A stretch of DNA of 64,000 nucleotides from an uncultured Opitutia bacterium (GCA_903840415.1 CAIMFY010000082.1:1-64000); one strand, 5' to 3'; shown: positions 16,577 through 27,390, numbered from the stretch's first letter. Notes: generated by a model not told the origin, from the letters alone. Numbers and translations: made by a program.

Positions 16577-19216
16577 TCACTGATAAAACATCGCCTCGTT
16601 CGACTGGAAGAGGGCGTGGGCTAGTTTGGTCCAGGCGTCGGGCGGCGCGTGCGTGTCGAAGTTGCCGCCGACCTGCACGGCAAAACGGCCGGGTGTGGGG
16701 CGCTTGGGATTATTCGCCTGCTTCGCGTCCTTGCGCAGTTCTTTCACGCTCGGCGGCGGATCGCTCGCGATCGGGGCGGGGAGATCGACGGCGGCGCCGG
16801 TGGGATTGGCCTTCACGTAGCGGAGGGCGAGCGTGATTTCCTGTTTCGTCGGCGGGCGCTGATAGACGGCGAGGTAGAGTGAGGCGACGCGTTCCTCGTC
16901 GGTTTTCAGCGCGGCGAACGAGGCGCGATCGACGAGTTTGCGCGCGGCCTCGATCACCATCGGGCTGTTCATGAGGAAGAGCGCCTGTTGCGGGACGATC
17001 GTCGTGTAGCGGCGGCCGGACGCGGTGTCGGGGTTCGGAAAATCGAACTGCGTGAGCAACTCCGGCGGGCTGCGGCGATCGATGCTGGTGTAGATCGCGC
17101 GGCGCGAGGCGAAGCCCTCGCTCGTGATCAGCACCGGGCGGCCACCCATCGTGGGATCGAGTTCGCCGGTGATCGTGAGGAGGGCGTCGTGCATTTCCTC
17201 GAAATCGAGGCGGCGGAGGTTGGCGCGCCAGAGGAGGCGGTTGTTGGGATCGGTCTCGGCGTAGTGCGGGTTCGTGGTCGCGGCCTGCTGGTAGGTGTTG
17301 CTGAGGACGATCGTGCGCTGGAGGTTTTTGATCGACCAGCCGTTGGCCATGAACGTGGCGGCGAGATAATCCAGCAACTCGGGGTGCGACGGCGGCGCGG
17401 ACTGGTTGCCGAGATCATCGGGCGTGAGGACGATGCCAGCGCCCCAGTGTTGCTGCCAGATGCGGTTGACGAGCACGCGGGCGGTCATCGGATTTTTCGG
17501 ATCGACGATCGACTGCGCGAGTTGGAGGCGGCCGCTGCCCTCGCGCCACTCGGCGCGGTGCTTCGGATCGGGCGAGAGGATTTCGAGGAAACGGCGCGGA
17601 ACAGTGTCGCCCCGGTTTTGCGTCTCGCCGCGCAGGAGGACCGGATAGTCCTTCACGTTGCGTGGAGTGACATCGACGAGAACATTGGCGCGCGGGATCG
17701 CGCCGGGGTGCGTGGAGTCGAGGTCGGCGATTTCGCGAGCGACGTCGCGCTGGCGCCGAATGAGTTCCTTGCGTTTTTCGGGATCGGGAGTCTTAGAGCG
17801 CGCGCGTTCGCGGCGGAATTCGGCGAAATCGGCGAGCACCTGATCGCTTTTTTTCCGGAGGTCGTCGGACTTCGCGATGTAGTCGATCAATTCGGGCGTG
17901 CGCGGCAGGCGAGTATGCAGCGCGGGCAGTTGCTGCTCGTCGGGGACCTGCGTGTTGGCGAACACGCCGTAGAGCGAATAATAGTCCTTCGTCGGGATCG
18001 GATCAAACTTGTGGTCGTGGCAGCGGGCGCAAGCGACGGTGAGACCGAGAAACGCCTTCGTCGTCACGTCGATACGGTCGCCGATGATGTCGTCCATTCG
18101 GCCCTCGAATTGCGGGCCGAGCGTGAGGAAACCGAGCGCGGCGAGCGCCAACTCGTCGGTGGGCGCCGGCGCGTTTTTGTCCTTCGCGCGGGCCTTCGCG
18201 ATTTGGTTTTTGAGGACGAGATCGGCGGCGAGCTGTTCGGTGACGAACTGGTTGTAGGGTTTGTCGGAGTTGAACGCGTCGATCACATAGTCGCGATAGG
18301 TCCAGGCGAACGGGAAGCGCGGATCGACGTCGCGATCGGTGACTTTCTTCGGCGGTTCGCCCTTGGTGTCGGAGTAGCGCGCAATATCGAGCCAGTAACG
18401 CGCCCAACGCTCGCCGTAGTGCGGCGAGGCGAGCAGGCGATCGACGACGCGCGCATAGGCGTCGGGTGCTGTATCGGTGAGAAAATCTTCGATTTCGCTT
18501 TCGATCGGCGGGAGGCCGGTGAGATCGAACGTGACGCGGCGGATAAGAGTGCTTTTGTCGGCGGGCGGATTGGGCGCCATGCCGTTGGCATCGAGCTTCG
18601 CGAGGACAAACGCGTCGACCGGTGTGCGCACCCAGTCGGGGTTGCTGACGGCGGGGATCTCGGGCAATTTTAGCGGTTGAAACGCCCAGAGGGCCTTGCC
18701 GACACCGCCGTAGGCGGACGAACTGCCTTTCGCGACGAGTGTGCGCGGATCGGGGGCGCCGCGCCGGACCCATTCGGTGAGATCGGCGATTTGCGCATCG
18801 GAAAGTTTTTCACCGTTCGGCGGCATCTGCAGATCCTCGTCGGTATAGCGGACCGCGGAGATGAGCAGTGACTTGTCGGGATGGCTCGGGACGATCACGG
18901 GACCGTTGTTGCCGCCATCGAGCCAGGCCTCGCGCGTGTCGAGCCTGAGGCCGCCCTTGATCTTGTCGGCCTCGCGGCTGTGACACTTGTAGCAGTTGGC
19001 GACGAGGATCGGACGGATCTTCGCCTCGAAGAACTGGAGATCGGCGGGCGAAATGGGCTGCGCGCCCGCGGGCGACGCCAGGTCGGCGGCGCGGGAGAAA
19101 ACAGCCAGCGCGGCGAACAACGACAGGTAGGAGCCTGCTTGCAGGCGATTCGTGCGCCCTGCAATCGCCTGCAAGCAGGCTCCTACCTGTCGCGGACGAA
19201 TAAAAATTACGCTCAT
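16577..19216 (-). CDS. PSD1 protein: planctomycete-type cytochrome c, DUF1549 and DUF1553
   Basis: 879 residues. A planctomycete-type cytochrome domain with one heme site (CYKCH near residue 77) leads to a MPPNGEKLSDAQI segment carrying the expected distal Met, then DUF1549 (about 200-420, with FDLTGLPP and CARCHDHKFDPIPT, a second CxxCH) and DUF1553 (about 560-820, with RVLVNRIWQQHWG). It is exported and usually pairs with a DUF1501 protein, as here. The family is proposed to act in oxidative breakdown of sulfated or complex glycans, but no reaction is proven. The start at 19216 is fixed by a 4-base overlap with the upstream gene. Its N-terminus carries an in-frame palindrome between codon 8 and the hydrophobic signal (SLFAALAVFSRA). 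Confidence 0.9.
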   Translation of the reverse strand: MSVIFIRPRQVGACLQAIAGRTNRLQAGSYLSLFAALAVFSRAADLASPAGAQPISPADLQFFEAKIRPILVANCYKCHSREADKIKGGLRLDTREAWLDGGNNGPVIVPSHPDKSLLISAVRYTDEDLQMPPNGEKLSDAQIADLTEWVRRGAPDPRTLVAKGSSSAYGGVGKALWAFQPLKLPEIPAVSNPDWVRTPVDAFVLAKLDANGMAPNPPADKSTLIRRVTFDLTGLPPIESEIEDFLTDTAPDAYARVVDRLLASPHYGERWARYWLDIARYSDTKGEPPKKVTDRDVDPRFPFAWTYRDYVIDAFNSDKPYNQFVTEQLAADLVLKNQIAKARAKDKNAPAPTDELALAALGFLTLGPQFEGRMDDIIGDRIDVTTKAFLGLTVACARCHDHKFDPIPTKDYYSLYGVFANTQVPDEQQLPALHTRLPRTPELIDYIAKSDDLRKKSDQVLADFAEFRRERARSKTPDPEKRKELIRRQRDVAREIADLDSTHPGAIPRANVLVDVTPRNVKDYPVLLRGETQNRGDTVPRRFLEILSPDPKHRAEWREGSGRLQLAQSIVDPKNPMTARVLVNRIWQQHWGAGIVLTPDDLGNQSAPPSHPELLDYLAATFMANGWSIKNLQRTIVLSNTYQQAATTNPHYAETDPNNRLLWRANLRRLDFEEMHDALLTITGELDPTMGGRPVLITSEGFASRRAIYTSIDRRSPPELLTQFDFPNPDTASGRRYTTIVPQQALFLMNSPMVIEAARKLVDRASFAALKTDEERVASLYLAVYQRPPTKQEITLALRYVKANPTGAAVDLPAPIASDPPPSVKELRKDAKQANNPKRPTPGRFAVQVGGNFDTHAPPDAWTKLAHALFQSNEAMFYQ
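19121..19192. repeat. Perfect 30-bp inverted repeat inside the PSD1 coding sequence
   Basis: Arms 19121-19150 (starting cgacaggtaggagcctgc) and 19163-19192 are perfect inverted copies around a 12-base loop. The 72-base unit is exactly 24 codons and lies in frame within the first 32 codons of the PSD1 gene, where it encodes the odd stretch RQVGACLQAIAGRTNRLQAG ahead of the signal-peptide core. The core gtaggagcctgcttgcaggc has the look of REP palindromes known from other bacteria. Confidence 0.85.
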
Positions 19217-20682
19217 GTCAGAATCGGTTTGACGACGTTGCCGGCGACGTCGGTGAGGCGGAAGTCGCGGCCGTTGAAACGGTAGGTGAGCTTCGTGTGA
19301 TCGAGGCCCATCGCCGCGAGAATCGTGGCGTGCAAATCGTGGACATGCACCTTGTCCTTCACCGCAGCGGCGCCGAATTCGTCGGTAGCACCATAGGCCG
19401 TGCCGCCCTTTACGCCGCCGCCGGCCATGACGATCGAGAACGCCTTCGCGTTGTGATCGCGGCCGGCTTTTTCATCGGTGACGTTGTTGTTTTTGTCGAC
19501 CGTCGGCTTGCGGCCGAACTCGCCGCCCCAGATGACGAGCGTGGAATCGAGCAGCCCGCGCTGCTTGAGATCGGCGAGGAGCGCGGCGAGCGGCTGATCG
19601 ATTTCGCCGGCCTTCGTGGTGATGCGCGCCTCGAGGTCTTGGTGATGATCCCAGCCGTCGTGCCATACTTGGACGACGCGGACGCCGCGCTCGACCAAGC
19701 GGCGCGCGATGAGGAGTTGCTTGGCAGTGTCGCCGCCCTGGCCGCGATCGGGGATGCCGTAGGCTTTGCGCGTCTCGGCGGTCTCCTTCATGATGTCGAA
19801 GGCGTCGAGCGACTCGGCCTGCATGCGAAACGCGATCTCGTAGGACTCGAGGCGCGTCTCGAGGGCGGCGTCGCGCTCTAGGTTTTGCGCGTGGAGCTCG
19901 TTGAGCTGCTGGACGAAGTTGAGTTGGCGGCGCTGTTCGCGGGTGCCGACATATTGGTTGCGGATGTTTTGAATCATCTGCGGCACGCTGGGCGCCTGGG
20001 TATTGATGCTCGCGCCCTGATAGATGCCCGGGAGAAACGCGGCTTGGTAATTCGCGGAGCCGCCGGGCGGGAGCCGGCCGCCGCGGAGGGCGATGAATCC
20101 GGGGAGATTTTGGTTTACGGTGCCGAGGCCGTAAACCATCCACGAGCCCATGCTCGGCTTCGCAATGCGGAGCGAGCCGGTGTTCATAAACACGGTGGCG
20201 ACCTCATGAGCGGGGATGTCGGTCCACATCGAGCGGATGATCGCGAGATCGTCGGCGTGGGCGGCGGTCTTCGCGAAGAGCTCGCTGATCTCGAGGCCAG
20301 ACTGGCCGTATTTCTGAAACTTGAACGGCGAGCCCATTGCGATACCACCGTCGATAGACTTGCCACTCATGCGCGCGAGCGCCGGTTTCGGATCCCACGT
20401 GTCGATGTGCGAGGGTGCCCCTTGGGCAAAGATGTGGATGATAGATTTGGCTTTGGCAGGAAACATCGACGGCTTCGGCGCGAGGGGATTCGCGATCAGC
20501 GTCGGGCCGGCGGGCGCACCGATGAGATATTTCGGATCGAGGAGGCCGGCGAGGGAGAGCGCACCGAGGCCCAGGCCCATGCGGCTGAGGAACTGGCGGC
20601 GGGTTTGAAAATAGTCCTCGATGTTGGTCGAGAGGCCGCAGCAGGGCGTGTGGTGATGATGGTCGTCGGGCGGCGAAGACAT
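19213..20682 (-). CDS. DUF1501 Tat-exported protein
   Basis: 489 residues from the ATG at 20682. The N-terminus has the usual DUF1501 look: a His run and CCG, then the twin-arginine signal TRRQFLSRMGLGLGALSLAG (about residues 27-46). The body is an alkaline-phosphatase-like fold (sulfatase superfamily) with HIFAQGAPSHIDTWDPKP, LVWHDGWDHH-like VVQVWHDGWDHH, WGGEFGR and GRDHNAKAFS. The DUF1501 family is genetically paired with PSD1 proteins in Planctomycetota and Verrucomicrobiota, and its chemistry is not assigned. Its stop overlaps the PSD1 start by four bases, so translation of the two is coupled. Confidence 0.9.
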   Translation of the reverse strand: MSSPPDDHHHHTPCCGLSTNIEDYFQTRRQFLSRMGLGLGALSLAGLLDPKYLIGAPAGPTLIANPLAPKPSMFPAKAKSIIHIFAQGAPSHIDTWDPKPALARMSGKSIDGGIAMGSPFKFQKYGQSGLEISELFAKTAAHADDLAIIRSMWTDIPAHEVATVFMNTGSLRIAKPSMGSWMVYGLGTVNQNLPGFIALRGGRLPPGGSANYQAAFLPGIYQGASINTQAPSVPQMIQNIRNQYVGTREQRRQLNFVQQLNELHAQNLERDAALETRLESYEIAFRMQAESLDAFDIMKETAETRKAYGIPDRGQGGDTAKQLLIARRLVERGVRVVQVWHDGWDHHQDLEARITTKAGEIDQPLAALLADLKQRGLLDSTLVIWGGEFGRKPTVDKNNNVTDEKAGRDHNAKAFSIVMAGGGVKGGTAYGATDEFGAAAVKDKVHVHDLHATILAAMGLDHTKLTYRFNGRDFRLTDVAGNVVKPILT

Positions 20683-20846
20683 GGGCGTGGGAAATTTCAG
20701 GGAGCGCGAAAGGGAACTTGGGGATAGACGCCGGCGCTGGCGCAGGGTTTCAACCCGCCGGGCCGCACGGATGGCGACCAAGCTGAATAACATTTCAGCC
20801 TTCCGCCTTTGACGCGGGCCGCGCAGACCGTTCAACTCGCCCTTCG

Positions 20847-22124
<1,278 letters not shown>

Positions 22125-22172
22125 TCCCGCAGGCTTCGACTTGGCGGCGAAGGCAAGATCGGATTGGCGCCG

Positions 22173-23909
22173 TCAGATGTCGGAGGCTTGGACGACTTTT
22201 TTCTCTTCGTGGAAATCGTGGGCGGTGAAGGTCGGCGTGACGTAGCCGGTGCGGATGACGAAATCGCCGAAGTGTTCGTGGGCGGTGCGCTCGACGGCGT
22301 AACGCCGAATGATCGGGCCTAGGAGCGGAACGATTTCCTCGGTCGGCACGGAGGCTTTGTAGAGCGTGTTGAGCCGCGAGCCGTTGAACGCAGCGCCTAG
22401 GTAAACGTTGTATTTGCCTGGCGCGCGGCCGACGAAGCCGACTTCGGCGAGGTAGGGGCGGCCGCAGCCGTTTGGGCAGCCGGTGATGCGCAGTGTGATC
22501 GCGTCATCGCGCAAGCCGGCAGCCTCGATCTCGGCTTCGAGCGCGGTGACAAGGTCGGGGAGGTAACGTTCGCTTTCAGCGAGCGCGAGGCCGCAGGTCG
22601 GCAGCGCGACGCATGACATCGAGTTGAGCGCGAGGGCGGAGACATGGTTCGCGGAGTCGAGCTTGTGCTTGCGGAGCAGCGCCTCGATCGCCGGGCGGTT
22701 CGCGGGTGTGACGCCGGCGATCATCAGGTTTTGGTTGGCGGTCAGGCGGAAGTCGCCGTGGTGGGCGAACGCGATTTCGCGCAGGGCGTGTTTGAGGCCA
22801 TCCTTGATACGTCCGCTCATGATAAAGAGCGTGAAATGCGAACTGCCGTTTTCGCCCTCGACCCAACCGTAGCGATCGCCGGTGTGGTTGAACTCGAAGC
22901 GCCGCGGCGTGGCGAGCCGGTAGCCGAGTCGCCGCTCGACCTCGTCACGGAACCACAACAACCCGCGGTCTTCGATGGTGTATTTCAGGCGCGCGTGCTT
23001 GCGGTCGGTGCGATCGCCGTAATCGCGCTGTGTGGTGAGGATTTTTTCCGCCACGTCCACCACTTGATCGACGCGGCAGAAGCCGAGCACGTCAGCGATG
23101 CGCGGAAACGTCTCGAGTTGGTTGTGCGACATGCCTAGCCCGCCGCCGACCGTGACGTTGAAGCCAAGGAGCTTTTTGCCGGACTCATTGGCGATCGCGA
23201 TGAAGCCGAGGTCGTGGCCGTAGATGTCGACGTCGTTGCTCGGCGGAACGGCGACCACAATTTTGAATTTTCGCGGGAGGTAGGTCGCGCCGTACAGTGG
23301 CTCCGACTCCGGTTCGCCGCCAGCGACGAGATCGCCGCCGACCCAAATCTCGTGGTAGGCGCGGGTGCGCGGTAGCAGGTGGTCGGCGATGGCCTTCGTC
23401 ACACGCAGCGTTGCGGCGTGGAGCGCCGATTGCTCGGGGTTCGGGTTGCACATGACGTTGCGGTTGACGTCGCCGCAGGCCGCTAGCGTGTCGAGCAGCG
23501 CGCGATTTACGCCGTTTACGGTGCGCCAAAGATTACCTTTCAGGATGCCATGAAACTGAAACGCCTGCCGCGTGGTGAGCTTAAGTGTGCCGTTGGCGAA
23601 CTCGTCCGCGAGACCATCGAGTGCGAGCCATTGGGCGGTCGTGCAAACTCCGCCGGGCACGCGCACGCGGGCCATAAAGGAAAACGCCTTCTCTTTGCTC
23701 TCCTTGCGCCGCTGGTTGCGCAGGTCGCGATCGTCCTGCGGATAGACGCCATGGAATTTCGTCAACTGCCCGCTGTCGTCGGTGATGGTGCCGGTCGAGG
23801 TGTCGGCGAGGTCACGGAGGATGTTGCCGCGGAGAAAATTGCTACCGGCCTTGATGTGCTCGTTTTTGGAGAGCGCTTTTTCGGGCTCGGGAATGGTGGG
23901 GACGTTCAT
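22173..23909 (-). CDS. cysI: Assimilatory sulfite reductase hemoprotein subunit
   Basis: 578 residues, the siroheme/[4Fe-4S] subunit reducing sulfite to sulfide. The siroheme-binding repeats are present, and near the C-terminus are the cluster ligands CVALPTCGLALAESE and CPNGCGRPYLAEVG (C-x5-C and C-x3-C). N-terminal substrate-site segments include DDRDLRNQR and QFHGILKGNL. It is the last gene of the operon, and its ATG overlaps the chelatase stop by four bases. No CysJ flavoprotein gene is adjacent, so the electron donor is either encoded elsewhere or is ferredoxin. Confidence 0.93.
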   Translation of the reverse strand: MNVPTIPEPEKALSKNEHIKAGSNFLRGNILRDLADTSTGTITDDSGQLTKFHGVYPQDDRDLRNQRRKESKEKAFSFMARVRVPGGVCTTAQWLALDGLADEFANGTLKLTTRQAFQFHGILKGNLWRTVNGVNRALLDTLAACGDVNRNVMCNPNPEQSALHAATLRVTKAIADHLLPRTRAYHEIWVGGDLVAGGEPESEPLYGATYLPRKFKIVVAVPPSNDVDIYGHDLGFIAIANESGKKLLGFNVTVGGGLGMSHNQLETFPRIADVLGFCRVDQVVDVAEKILTTQRDYGDRTDRKHARLKYTIEDRGLLWFRDEVERRLGYRLATPRRFEFNHTGDRYGWVEGENGSSHFTLFIMSGRIKDGLKHALREIAFAHHGDFRLTANQNLMIAGVTPANRPAIEALLRKHKLDSANHVSALALNSMSCVALPTCGLALAESERYLPDLVTALEAEIEAAGLRDDAITLRITGCPNGCGRPYLAEVGFVGRAPGKYNVYLGAAFNGSRLNTLYKASVPTEEIVPLLGPIIRRYAVERTAHEHFGDFVIRTGYVTPTFTAHDFHEEKKVVQASDI

Positions 23910-24712
23910 GCGGAAAGTGGTTGGGTAGTGGAGGCGAGGGCGCGGTGGAGTGCGACAGCGAGCGCGTCGAGCGCGGCCGGATGGGCGCCGATAAGCTCAG
24001 TGAAATGAACGCGGGCTGAAGCCATGCGCGCGATCTGCGCGAGGTCGCCGGCGGGGCCGGCATGGCGGCCCGGCGAGAGAAACAGCGACGCGACTACCAC
24101 GTCACCACGATCAATACCGGGAGCGGCGAGGGCGTCGGCGAACAGCGGGCGATTGTGGTGATGCCCGCGGCCTTCCATCGACGCCGCGGTGAGCGGGCCG
24201 ATGTCCGTTCCGAGCAGGCGGCGGACGTCGTCAGCGATTTGATCGCGCAGTGCGGCGGAGGTCGGCGACGGTCCGCCGTGGTCGACGACGATGACGGGCG
24301 GGTGCGAAAGTTTTTTTGCCGCGATGGTTTCGTGCACGCGGGCGGCGACGATGCCGCCGAGTGCGCCGGCCTCGGCGAGGCCCGCGGAAAAGGCGAAGGA
24401 AACGCCGCCTAGTTCGCCAGAAATTTTATCGAGATCGTCGCGCAGCGCGGAACCGATGGCGCCTTGAGCGCTGATGAAGAACGGCACGAAGAGAAAATCG
24501 CGTTGGCCTTCCACGACGTGATGGCGCAGCCACGGCGCGAGCGTCCACGCCGGCACCCCGCCGAGCGCGACCGCCGGGATGCGGTCGCTGTGTTTCCACG
24601 AGATGGGTTCGACGGTGACGCCTGCTCGCGCCGCCAACGCCGCCGCGACCGCACGCAGGTTGTGATGTGCAGCGGGTTCGAGCGAGCCGTTGTCGATGAG
24701 CGCGACGATCAT
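23906..24712 (-). CDS. CbiX/SirB-like sirohydrochlorin chelatase
   Basis: 268 residues from the ATG at 24712. It looks like a two-domain (long) class II chelatase: residues 1-140 hold LIDNGSLEP and FLFVPFFIS, and residues 150-268 repeat the fold with VIVVDHGGPS, ASMEGRGHHHNRPLFAD and VVVASLFLSPGRHAGP. His residues in the latter are the expected metal ligands. In this operon it most likely inserts iron into sirohydrochlorin to make siroheme for CysI, rather than cobalt for B12. It overlaps cobA and cysI by four bases on each side. Confidence 0.8.
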   Translation of the reverse strand: MIVALIDNGSLEPAAHHNLRAVAAALAARAGVTVEPISWKHSDRIPAVALGGVPAWTLAPWLRHHVVEGQRDFLFVPFFISAQGAIGSALRDDLDKISGELGGVSFAFSAGLAEAGALGGIVAARVHETIAAKKLSHPPVIVVDHGGPSPTSAALRDQIADDVRRLLGTDIGPLTAASMEGRGHHHNRPLFADALAAPGIDRGDVVVASLFLSPGRHAGPAGDLAQIARMASARVHFTELIGAHPAALDALAVALHRALASTTQPLSA

Positions 24713-25506
24713 GACGGGAGTGCGTGCGCGCGATTGGCCTCGAACCACGCGAGTTTGCTAGCGAGCCGGACGACGTTGCCGACGATGACGATGGCGGGCG
24801 CACCGAAGCCCGCGCGCTCGGAGGCAAGCGCGATGTCACCGACCGTGCCGACAAATTGCCGGTGCGCACCCGTGGTGGCTGATTGAATCACTGCGGCAGG
24901 GGTGTCGGACGCGAGACCGCCGGCCTGAAGGCGGCGCGTGATGGACTCGAGATTTTTCATCCCCATGTAAATGCACAGCGTCGCGTCAAGCCGCCCGTAG
25001 TCTTCCCAGCGAAATGAGGAGTCGGTTTTTTTCGGATCCTCGTGGCCAGTGAGAAACACGACAGCGGAGCTGTGTTCGCGATGCGTGAGTGGGATGCCCG
25101 TGTAGCTCGCCGCGCCGAGCGCCGACGTGACGCCTGGGACGATTTCAAAAGCGATCCCGGCGGCGGCGAGCGCTTCGGCCTCCTCGCCACCGCGGCCAAA
25201 GACGAATGGATCGCCGCCTTTTAGGCGGACGACGGTTTTGCCCTCGCGCGCGAGGCGGAGGAGCGTGCCCTCGATGTCGCGCTGCGGGCAGCAGAAAGCG
25301 CCGGGCTTTTTGCCGACAAAAATCGTTTGGGCGCCCGTCCGGGCAAATGCGAGAATTTGCGGCGAGACGAGTTGATCGTAAACGATCGCGTCGGCCGCCC
25401 GGACGAGACGCAGTGCCTTCAGCGTGAGCAACTCGGGATCACCCGGGCCGGCACCGACGAGATAGACGGTGCCGGTAGCGCGAAAATCTCCAAAGTTGTG
25501 GGGCAC
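24709..25506 (-). CDS. cobA: Uroporphyrinogen-III C-methyltransferase
   Basis: 265 residues, the SUMT/CobA enzyme that methylates uroporphyrinogen III twice with S-adenosylmethionine to give precorrin-2, precursor of siroheme. Signature blocks: VYLVGAGPGDPELLTLKALR, YDQLVSP, VVRLKGGDPFVFGRGGEEAEAL, VPGVTSALGAASYTGIPLTHR and the C-terminal APAIVIVGNVVRL. The N-terminal CysG-type dehydrogenase/ferrochelatase domain is absent, so precorrin-2 oxidation must be supplied elsewhere. It starts 3 bases after the cysNC stop. Confidence 0.93.
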   Translation of the reverse strand: MPHNFGDFRATGTVYLVGAGPGDPELLTLKALRLVRAADAIVYDQLVSPQILAFARTGAQTIFVGKKPGAFCCPQRDIEGTLLRLAREGKTVVRLKGGDPFVFGRGGEEAEALAAAGIAFEIVPGVTSALGAASYTGIPLTHREHSSAVVFLTGHEDPKKTDSSFRWEDYGRLDATLCIYMGMKNLESITRRLQAGGLASDTPAAVIQSATTGAHRQFVGTVGDIALASERAGFGAPAIVIVGNVVRLASKLAWFEANRAHALPS

Positions 25507-25509
25507 TGT

Positions 25510-27390
25510 TCAGATGTCGGAGCCGGAATCTGCAAACAGCTGGTCCGACTCGCGGGCAAGGGTGGCGGCGAGCGTGAACAATTTTTCAAGCGACTGTTCG
25601 ACCGGCTCTAGATCAGTGCGCAGTTCCAGCGTGGGCGCGAGCGGCGGTTCGTAGGGCGAATCGATGCCGGTGAATTTCGGAATCTGGCCGGCGCGGGCGC
25701 GAACGTAAAGTTGCTTGGGATCGCGGCGCTCGCACTCGGCGAGGGGCGCGTTGACGAAGACTTCGGCGAACGGCACGCCGCGCACGCGGCACAGCTCCGC
25801 GACGAGCTGGCGGTCGGCGCGGAACGGCGAGATGAGCGCGGTGATGACGACGGCGCCCGCCTCGGCGAGGAGCAGCGCGGCCTCGGCGGCGCGGCGGATA
25901 TTTTCTTTCCTGTCGGTATCTGAAAAACCGAGACCTTGGCACAAACCGGCGCGCAGCACGTCGCCATCGACGACGGCGGGCAGGATGCCGGCGCGGAAGA
26001 GCCGCTGCTCCAGCGCGGTCGAAAGCGTGGACTTGCCCGCGCCAGAAAGGCCCGTGAGCCATATGACCGCGCCACGGTGACCGAGCAGCGTGGTGCGCGA
26101 CGCGGGCGTCACGGGCAGCGTGTCGTCGCGCCCGGCATCTGGCTGCACCGCGGAGTCGATCACGCCGCCGCCAGCGATCCGGCGGCCGCGCATAAGCACA
26201 AAACGGCCAAGGGCCGGAATCTTGCCGCCGGCGTCAAACGCGATCGGACGGCGGACGCGGAGCCGAAGTTCGGCGACTTCGTGGCGCTTCACCTCGGTCG
26301 CGGGCGCAAGGCTGGCGTCGAGCGTGACGGCGTCGAGCACGCGTGAAACGGCCACGAGCCGCGCGTCGGCCTCTTGTGTGCCGAGCCGCAGCGGCAGAGT
26401 GTCGCCGACGCGCAGCGGCTCGGCGTGGAGCCAGAACACGCGGCCGGTAAACTCCCGGGCCTCGGTCGGCAAGGCGCTCGGCGGCGCCCCGATCTGGCCG
26501 CGTTCGACGAAGAGTTCGTCGTCCAGTGTAATCGCCACGGGCAAGCCGGCGCCAACGGGACCGCTCATGTTGGCGGCGGGCCAGGTCTCGATGGTTTTCA
26601 CCCGGCTGCGTTTGCCGCCGGGAGAAAACTCGATCGGATCGCCGATGGAAACCGAACCGGCCTCGACGAGACCGGCGACGATCCGGCGGGCGTCAAAGCG
26701 GTAGATGTCCTGCACCGTGAGGCGCAGCGGTGCGCCCGCGATCGGCGGAGTAGCGCGGAATTGCTCCAACGCCTCCAGTAGCGCGGGGCCGTGATACCAC
26801 GGCGTGTGGGTGCTCACGTGGACCAAGCCCTCGCCGTGTTTCGCGGCAATGGGAACAAAATGCGACGCAGTGACGTGGAGCTTGCCGAGAAACTCGGTGA
26901 GCTCGGCCCGGATGCGGGCAAAGATTTTCTCGTCATAACCGACGAGATCCATCTTGTTCACTGCGACGACGACCTGCTTCAGGCCGAGGAGCGAAAGGAG
27001 GTAACCGTGGCGGCGCGTCTGCTCGCGCAATCCTTCATTGGCATCGACGATCAGGATCGCGGCGTCGGCGCTCGCGGCGCCGGTGATCATGTTCTTGAGG
27101 AATTCCTTGTGGCCGGGCGCGTCGATGATCGTGAACTGCCGGCGCGGGGTGCGGAACGGCACGCGCGTGGTGTCCATCGTGATGTTCTGCGCCTGCTCCT
27201 CGAGGAGCGCGTCCATAAGGAACGCATATTCGAACTCCATGCCCTCGGCTTTGCACGCGGCCTCAATGCGCTCTTTTTTCCCGTCGGGCACGCTGTTCGT
27301 GTCGAAGAGGAGCCGGCCGATGAGCGTCGATTTGCCATGGTCCACATGACCGACGACAACGAGGTAGAGGTGATCGTGTGGCGCGCTCAC
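25510..27390 (-). CDS. cysNC: Bifunctional sulfate adenylyltransferase subunit 1 / APS kinase
   Basis: 626 residues, a CysN-CysC fusion. Residues 1-430 are the EF-Tu-like GTPase subunit of ATP sulfurylase: P-loop GHVDHGKST, DAPGHKEFLKNMITGA and NKMDLVGYDE. Residues about 435-600 are APS kinase with its own P-loop GLSGAGKST near residue 447, and ALISPFRADR and FVNAPLAECERRDPK motifs. The kinase makes PAPS, so the pathway runs sulfate to APS to PAPS to sulfite, which fits the CysH type below. The start overlaps the cysD stop by four bases, as expected for the CysDN complex. Confidence 0.95.
   Translation of the reverse strand: MSAPHDHLYLVVVGHVDHGKSTLIGRLLFDTNSVPDGKKERIEAACKAEGMEFEYAFLMDALLEEQAQNITMDTTRVPFRTPRRQFTIIDAPGHKEFLKNMITGAASADAAILIVDANEGLREQTRRHGYLLSLLGLKQVVVAVNKMDLVGYDEKIFARIRAELTEFLGKLHVTASHFVPIAAKHGEGLVHVSTHTPWYHGPALLEALEQFRATPPIAGAPLRLTVQDIYRFDARRIVAGLVEAGSVSIGDPIEFSPGGKRSRVKTIETWPAANMSGPVGAGLPVAITLDDELFVERGQIGAPPSALPTEAREFTGRVFWLHAEPLRVGDTLPLRLGTQEADARLVAVSRVLDAVTLDASLAPATEVKRHEVAELRLRVRRPIAFDAGGKIPALGRFVLMRGRRIAGGGVIDSAVQPDAGRDDTLPVTPASRTTLLGHRGAVIWLTGLSGAGKSTLSTALEQRLFRAGILPAVVDGDVLRAGLCQGLGFSDTDRKENIRRAAEAALLLAEAGAVVITALISPFRADRQLVAELCRVRGVPFAEVFVNAPLAECERRDPKQLYVRARAGQIPKFTGIDSPYEPPLAPTLELRTDLEPVEQSLEKLFTLAATLARESDQLFADSGSDI

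Noticed and set aside
16988-18673. A long plus-strand frame opposite the PSD1 gene
   Set aside because: Same shadow effect; the minus strand carries all DUF1549/DUF1553 motifs.
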